From positions 620,001 through 684,000 of the forward strand of contig OZ241856.1 of NCBI GenBank assembly GCA_965202845.1: DNA of 64,000 bases, read 5' to 3'. Source of the DNA: CBDATA01 sp965202845 (GTDB lineage Bacteria; Acidobacteriota; Vicinamibacteria; Marinacidobacterales; Marinacidobacteraceae). The position numbers and the translations under genes were made by a program. The first letter of the stretch is position 1, and each line of letters begins with the position of its first letter. Below, piece after piece: positions 61,004 through 64,000 of this stretch. Below the pieces are notes generated by a model. The model saw nothing but the letters and a program-made list of their open reading frames with translations, had not been told where the DNA came from and ran no database searches.

Positions 61004-62584
61004 ATGAGACGACTCGAACGCTGCCTGCTCGTCAGCCTTGCGCTTGTGTCGCTGGCCGCTTGCGGCGAGCGGTACGACCTGATCCTCGCCGGCGGCGAGG
61101 TGTTCGACGGGAGCGGGGCGCCGGGCCGCATGGCGGACATCGGCATCCGCGGCGACCGCATCGCCGCCGTCGGCGATCTCCAGTGGGACCGGACGCCGAT
61201 GCGGGTGGACGTTTCCGGCCTCGCGGTGGTTCCCGGCTTCGTGGACATCCACTCCCACGCGGTTCGCGGGGTGATGCGCCACCCGCTCGCCGAAAACTAC
61301 CTGCGCCAGGGCGTCACCACCGCCGTCGGCGGACCGGACGGGGGGTCGCCGCTGCCGATCGGCGGGTGGCTGGACGACTTCGAGGCGGAGGGTTCGGCCA
61401 TCAACATGGCGCTGCTGGTCGGGCACGGAACCGTCCGCCGCGAGGCGCTCGGCATGGAGGACCGGGCGCCGACCCCGGAGGAGCTGGACCGGATGCGCGA
61501 TCTGGTGGAGCAGGCGATGCGGGAGGGCGCCTTCGGGCTCTCCACCGGGCTCAAGTATCCGCCCGGCGCCTTCGCCGAAACCGAAGAGGTCATCGAGCTG
61601 GCGAAGGCGGCGGCCCGGTACGGCGGCGTCCACATCAGCCACATGCGGGAGGAGGGGCTGGCGCTGCTGGACGCGGTGCGCGAGACCATCCGCATCGGCG
61701 AGGAGGGCGGCCTTCCCACCCAGCTCACCCATCACAAGGTGGTGGGGGCGCCGATGTGGGGGCGGAGCGCCGAAAGCCTCCGGCTGGTGGACGAGGCGGT
61801 CGCCCGCGGCGTGGACGTGAGCATCGACCAGTACCCCTACACCGCGTCCTCGACCGGGCTCTCCATCCTGTTCCCGTCGTGGAGTCTCGCCGGGGGGAAC
61901 GAGGCGCTCCTGGAGCGGCTCGCCGACCCGGAGCAGCGCGAGCGCATCCGTCTTGCGGTCCGGGAGAACCTGGAAGTGGACCGCGGCGGCGGTAGCCCGG
62001 ACAACGTGGTGATCGCCCGCTGCGAGTGGGATCCCTCGCTGGAGGGCAAGAGCCTGGGCGCCATCTTGCGGGAGCGCGGGCTTCCGGTCACGACCGACGA
62101 GGGAGCGACCCTGGCGCTGGAACTCCAGGAAAAGGGCGGCTTCGGCGGCGTCTTCCACGCCATGCACGAGGACGACGTGCGACGGATCCTGACCCACCCG
62201 CGCACCATGATCGCCTCGGACGGCGGGGTGGTCGCTCCCGGCGAGGGAGTCCCCCACCCGCGCAACTACGGAACCTTCGCCCGGGTGCTCGGCCTGTACG
62301 TCCGGGAAGCCGGACTGCTCTCCTTCGAGGAGGCGATCCACAAGATGAGCCGGATGCCCGCCGACCGGCTGGGGATGGAGGATCGGGGCCGGATCGCCGA
62401 GGGAGCGGTCGCCGACCTGGCGGCGCTGGATCCGGATGCGGTCGAGGAGCGCGCCGCGTTCGGCGACCCGCACCACTACGCGGTCGGAGTCCGCGATGTG
62501 CTGGTGTCCGGCGTCTTCGTGCTGCGCGACGGAGAGGTGACCGGGGCCCGTCCCGGACGCGCGCTCCGCCACCCGGGGCGCTGA
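61004..62584 (+). CDS. D-aminoacylase-type amidohydrolase, lipoprotein
   Basis: This is a 526-residue protein. The lipoprotein signal is VSLALVSLAACGERYD. The amidohydrolase core follows: VVPGFVDIHSHAVRG with the HxH metal pair, GAFGLSTGLKYPPGAF, VHISHMREEG, QLTHHKVVG and MIASDGGVV with the catalytic Asp. This is the N-acyl-D-amino-acid deacylase/dihydroorotase-like branch. It probably frees D-amino acids or cleaves related amides outside the cytoplasm. ATG 61004 has GGAGG upstream. It precedes glpK by 3 nt. Confidence 0.87.
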   Translation: MRRLERCLLVSLALVSLAACGERYDLILAGGEVFDGSGAPGRMADIGIRGDRIAAVGDLQWDRTPMRVDVSGLAVVPGFVDIHSHAVRGVMRHPLAENYLRQGVTTAVGGPDGGSPLPIGGWLDDFEAEGSAINMALLVGHGTVRREALGMEDRAPTPEELDRMRDLVEQAMREGAFGLSTGLKYPPGAFAETEEVIELAKAAARYGGVHISHMREEGLALLDAVRETIRIGEEGGLPTQLTHHKVVGAPMWGRSAESLRLVDEAVARGVDVSIDQYPYTASSTGLSILFPSWSLAGGNEALLERLADPEQRERIRLAVRENLEVDRGGGSPDNVVIARCEWDPSLEGKSLGAILRERGLPVTTDEGATLALELQEKGGFGGVFHAMHEDDVRRILTHPRTMIASDGGVVAPGEGVPHPRNYGTFARVLGLYVREAGLLSFEEAIHKMSRMPADRLGMEDRGRIAEGAVADLAALDPDAVEERAAFGDPHHYAVGVRDVLVSGVFVLRDGEVTGARPGRALRHPGR

Positions 62585-62587
62585 GGC

Positions 62588-64000
62588 ATGCCCGGGCGCG
62601 TCGTCGCGGCCCTGGACCAGGGCACCACCAGCAGCCGCTGCCTGCTCTTCGACCGGCAGGGGCGGGTGCTCGGCTCGGCGCAGCGCGAACACCGTCAGCA
62701 CACCCCGGACCGGGGCCTCGTCGAACACGACCCCGCCGAAATCCGGGACCGGGTGTTCGAGACCGCCGCCCTGGCGCTCGAATCGGCAGGGCTGACCGGA
62801 CGGGACGTCGCCGCCGTCGGGATCACCAACCAGCGGGAGACCACCGTGGTCTGGGATCCGGGGACCGGCGAGCCGCTGGCGCCGGCGATCGTCTGGCAGG
62901 ACGCCCGCACCCGGGCGCTCGCCGACCGGTTCGGGGAGCGGGTGGGGATCGAGCGGCTGCGGGAGCGCACCGGGCTGCCCCCCGCGACCTACTTTTCGGG
63001 TCCCAAGCTCCAGTGGCTGCTCGACAACACGCCGGGCCTCCGGGAGCGGGCGCGGGCCGGGAGGGCGGTCTTCGGCACCGTGGACTCCTGGCTCCTCTGG
63101 AATCTGACCGCCGACCGGCGCCACCGCACCGACGCCACCAACGCCAGCCGCACCCAGATGATGGATCTCGAGACTTGTCGGTGGAGTCCGGAACTCCTCG
63201 ATGCGCTGGGGGTTCCGGAGCGGATGCTGCCGGAGATCGCACCCTCGTCGGACCCGGAGGCCTTCGGGCGCACCAGCCCGGACGGCCCCTTCGGCGCCGC
63301 GGTTCCGATCGCCGGGATGATCGGCGACCAGCAGGCGGCGCTTCTGGGGCAGCAGCGCCGGCGTCCGGGGGAAGCCAAATGCACCTACGGAACCGGGGCC
63401 TTCCTCCTGCTGCACACCGGGAACCGTCCGGCGCCGTCCCGCTCCGGGATGCTCACCACCGTCGCCTACGCCGACCGGAGCGGGGTGGAGTACGCCCTGG
63501 AGGGCGCGGTCGCGGTGGCCGGATCGCTCGTCCAGTGGCTGCGGGACCAGCTCGGATTCGCCGAGACCGCGGCGGGGGTCGAACGGCTCGCGCTCGAGGT
63601 CCCCGACAGCGGCGGGGTCTGCATCGTCCCGGCGTTTTCGGGGCTGTTCGCTCCCTGGTGGCGGCCGGATGCGCGGGGAGTCATCTGCGGGCTGACCCGG
63701 TTCGCGGACCGCCGGCATCTGGCGCGCGCCGCCATCGAAGCCGCCGCGTTCCAGGTCGCCGAAGTGCTGGAGGCGATGCGCCGGGACTCCGGCCAGGCGA
63801 TCTCCGAGCTTCGGGTGGACGGCGGGATGACGGTTTCCGATCTCCTGCTGGGATTCCAGGCGGACATCCTCGGCATCCCGGTGGTGCGGCCGGTGCAGCG
63901 CGAGACCACCGCGCTGGGCGCGGCGACTGCGGCTGGCCTCGCGGTGGGGTTCTGGGAATCGGGCGCCGATCTGCGCGCCGCGCTCGCCGAGGACGCCCGT
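62588..64000 (+). CDS. glpK: Glycerol kinase, truncated by the window edge
   Basis: 471 codons are open to the end of the window; a full glycerol kinase is about 500. FGGY-family motifs are visible: ALDQGTTSSRCLLFDRQG at the start, GITNQRETTVVWD, VWQDARTR, GTVDSWLLWNLT, GMIGDQQAALLGQ and CTYGTGAFLL, then LRVDGGMTVSDLLLGFQAD with the conserved Asp. It phosphorylates glycerol to glycerol 3-phosphate. It starts 3 nt after the amidohydrolase gene, so the two are probably transcribed together. The last part lies outside the window. Confidence 0.93.
   Translation, partial: MPGRVVAALDQGTTSSRCLLFDRQGRVLGSAQREHRQHTPDRGLVEHDPAEIRDRVFETAALALESAGLTGRDVAAVGITNQRETTVVWDPGTGEPLAPAIVWQDARTRALADRFGERVGIERLRERTGLPPATYFSGPKLQWLLDNTPGLRERARAGRAVFGTVDSWLLWNLTADRRHRTDATNASRTQMMDLETCRWSPELLDALGVPERMLPEIAPSSDPEAFGRTSPDGPFGAAVPIAGMIGDQQAALLGQQRRRPGEAKCTYGTGAFLLLHTGNRPAPSRSGMLTTVAYADRSGVEYALEGAVAVAGSLVQWLRDQLGFAETAAGVERLALEVPDSGGVCIVPAFSGLFAPWWRPDARGVICGLTRFADRRHLARAAIEAAAFQVAEVLEAMRRDSGQAISELRVDGGMTVSDLLLGFQADILGIPVVRPVQRETTALGAATAAGLAVGFWESGADLRAALAEDAR

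Overview
The window is a 64 kb piece of a very GC-rich bacterial chromosome with densely packed genes. Many neighbouring genes share 1-8 nt (ATGA, GTGA, TTGA, TGATG), and GTG and TTG starts are common. Standard bacterial housekeeping genes are present (rdgB, der, an HU/IHF gene, coaBC, a family-4 uracil-DNA glycosylase, priA, miaA, metG, glpK) with five tRNA genes. Lipoprotein-type peptidases and amidohydrolases are frequent. The style suggests a free-living or host-associated Acidobacteriota or Gemmatimonadota-like lineage. That placement is an inference from gene content, not from a marker gene.

Layout. 0-0.4 kb: end of rdgB, then tRNA-Pro(TGG), tRNA-Arg(TCT), tRNA-His(GTG). 0.4-2.8 kb (minus): an arsenosugar cassette (peroxidase-like protein, ArsS radical SAM enzyme, zinc alcohol dehydrogenase). 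2.8-10.7 kb: a beta-hydroxyacid dehydrogenase, an AAA/DUF4143 ATPase with a decayed second copy beside it, a thioesterase, a frameshifted lipoprotein gene behind a 14-G tract, and a prolyl oligopeptidase. 10.7-15.9 kb (minus): a catabolic operon of membrane protein, glutamine-synthetase-like ligase, acetoacetate-decarboxylase-like protein, LigB-type dioxygenase and amidase. 16-18 kb: a membrane acyltransferase and a Panacea-type toxin-antitoxin pair. 18.2-24.9 kb (minus): tRNA-Pro(CGG), an OPT peptide transporter, a CBS protein and a four-gene spermidine/putrescine-type ABC importer. 25-32.3 kb: tRNA-Pro(GGG), MerR, Der, HU/IHF, then coaBC-udg-priA and miaA.

The most unusual part is 32.3-49.8 kb. 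Two tandem paralogous small genes diverge from a six-gene, translationally coupled operon: an XRE-SNF2-DUF3883 helicase, a zeta-toxin-like kinase, a DUF1156 DNA methyltransferase, a TrlF-type PHP/SMC-like ATPase, a Schlafen/AlbA_2 protein and a DUF499 ATPase. The helicase, DUF1156 and DUF499 parts resemble DISARM-like anti-phage systems. The two genes between the methyltransferase and the DUF499 ATPase, above all the TrlF gene, have visibly lower GC and look like a nested cassette. At the 3' end of the operon sits an IS1634-family element flanked by 257-bp direct repeats. That family is known for long, variable target duplications, and here the duplication leaves both neighbouring genes intact.

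49.6-55.3 kb: a trypsin-like PDZ protease divergent from an iron(III)-type ABC importer (binding protein, fused permease apparently starting at CTG, ATPase), then a creatininase-family protein. 55.3-59.6 kb: metG, then a defence graveyard with an HsdS fragment, an XRE-ImmA/IrrE protein, a broken DUF4411 PIN toxin and a GIY-YIG nuclease-like protein. 59.6-64 kb: an M24 peptidase, a D-aminoacylase-type amidohydrolase and glpK, which runs off the edge.
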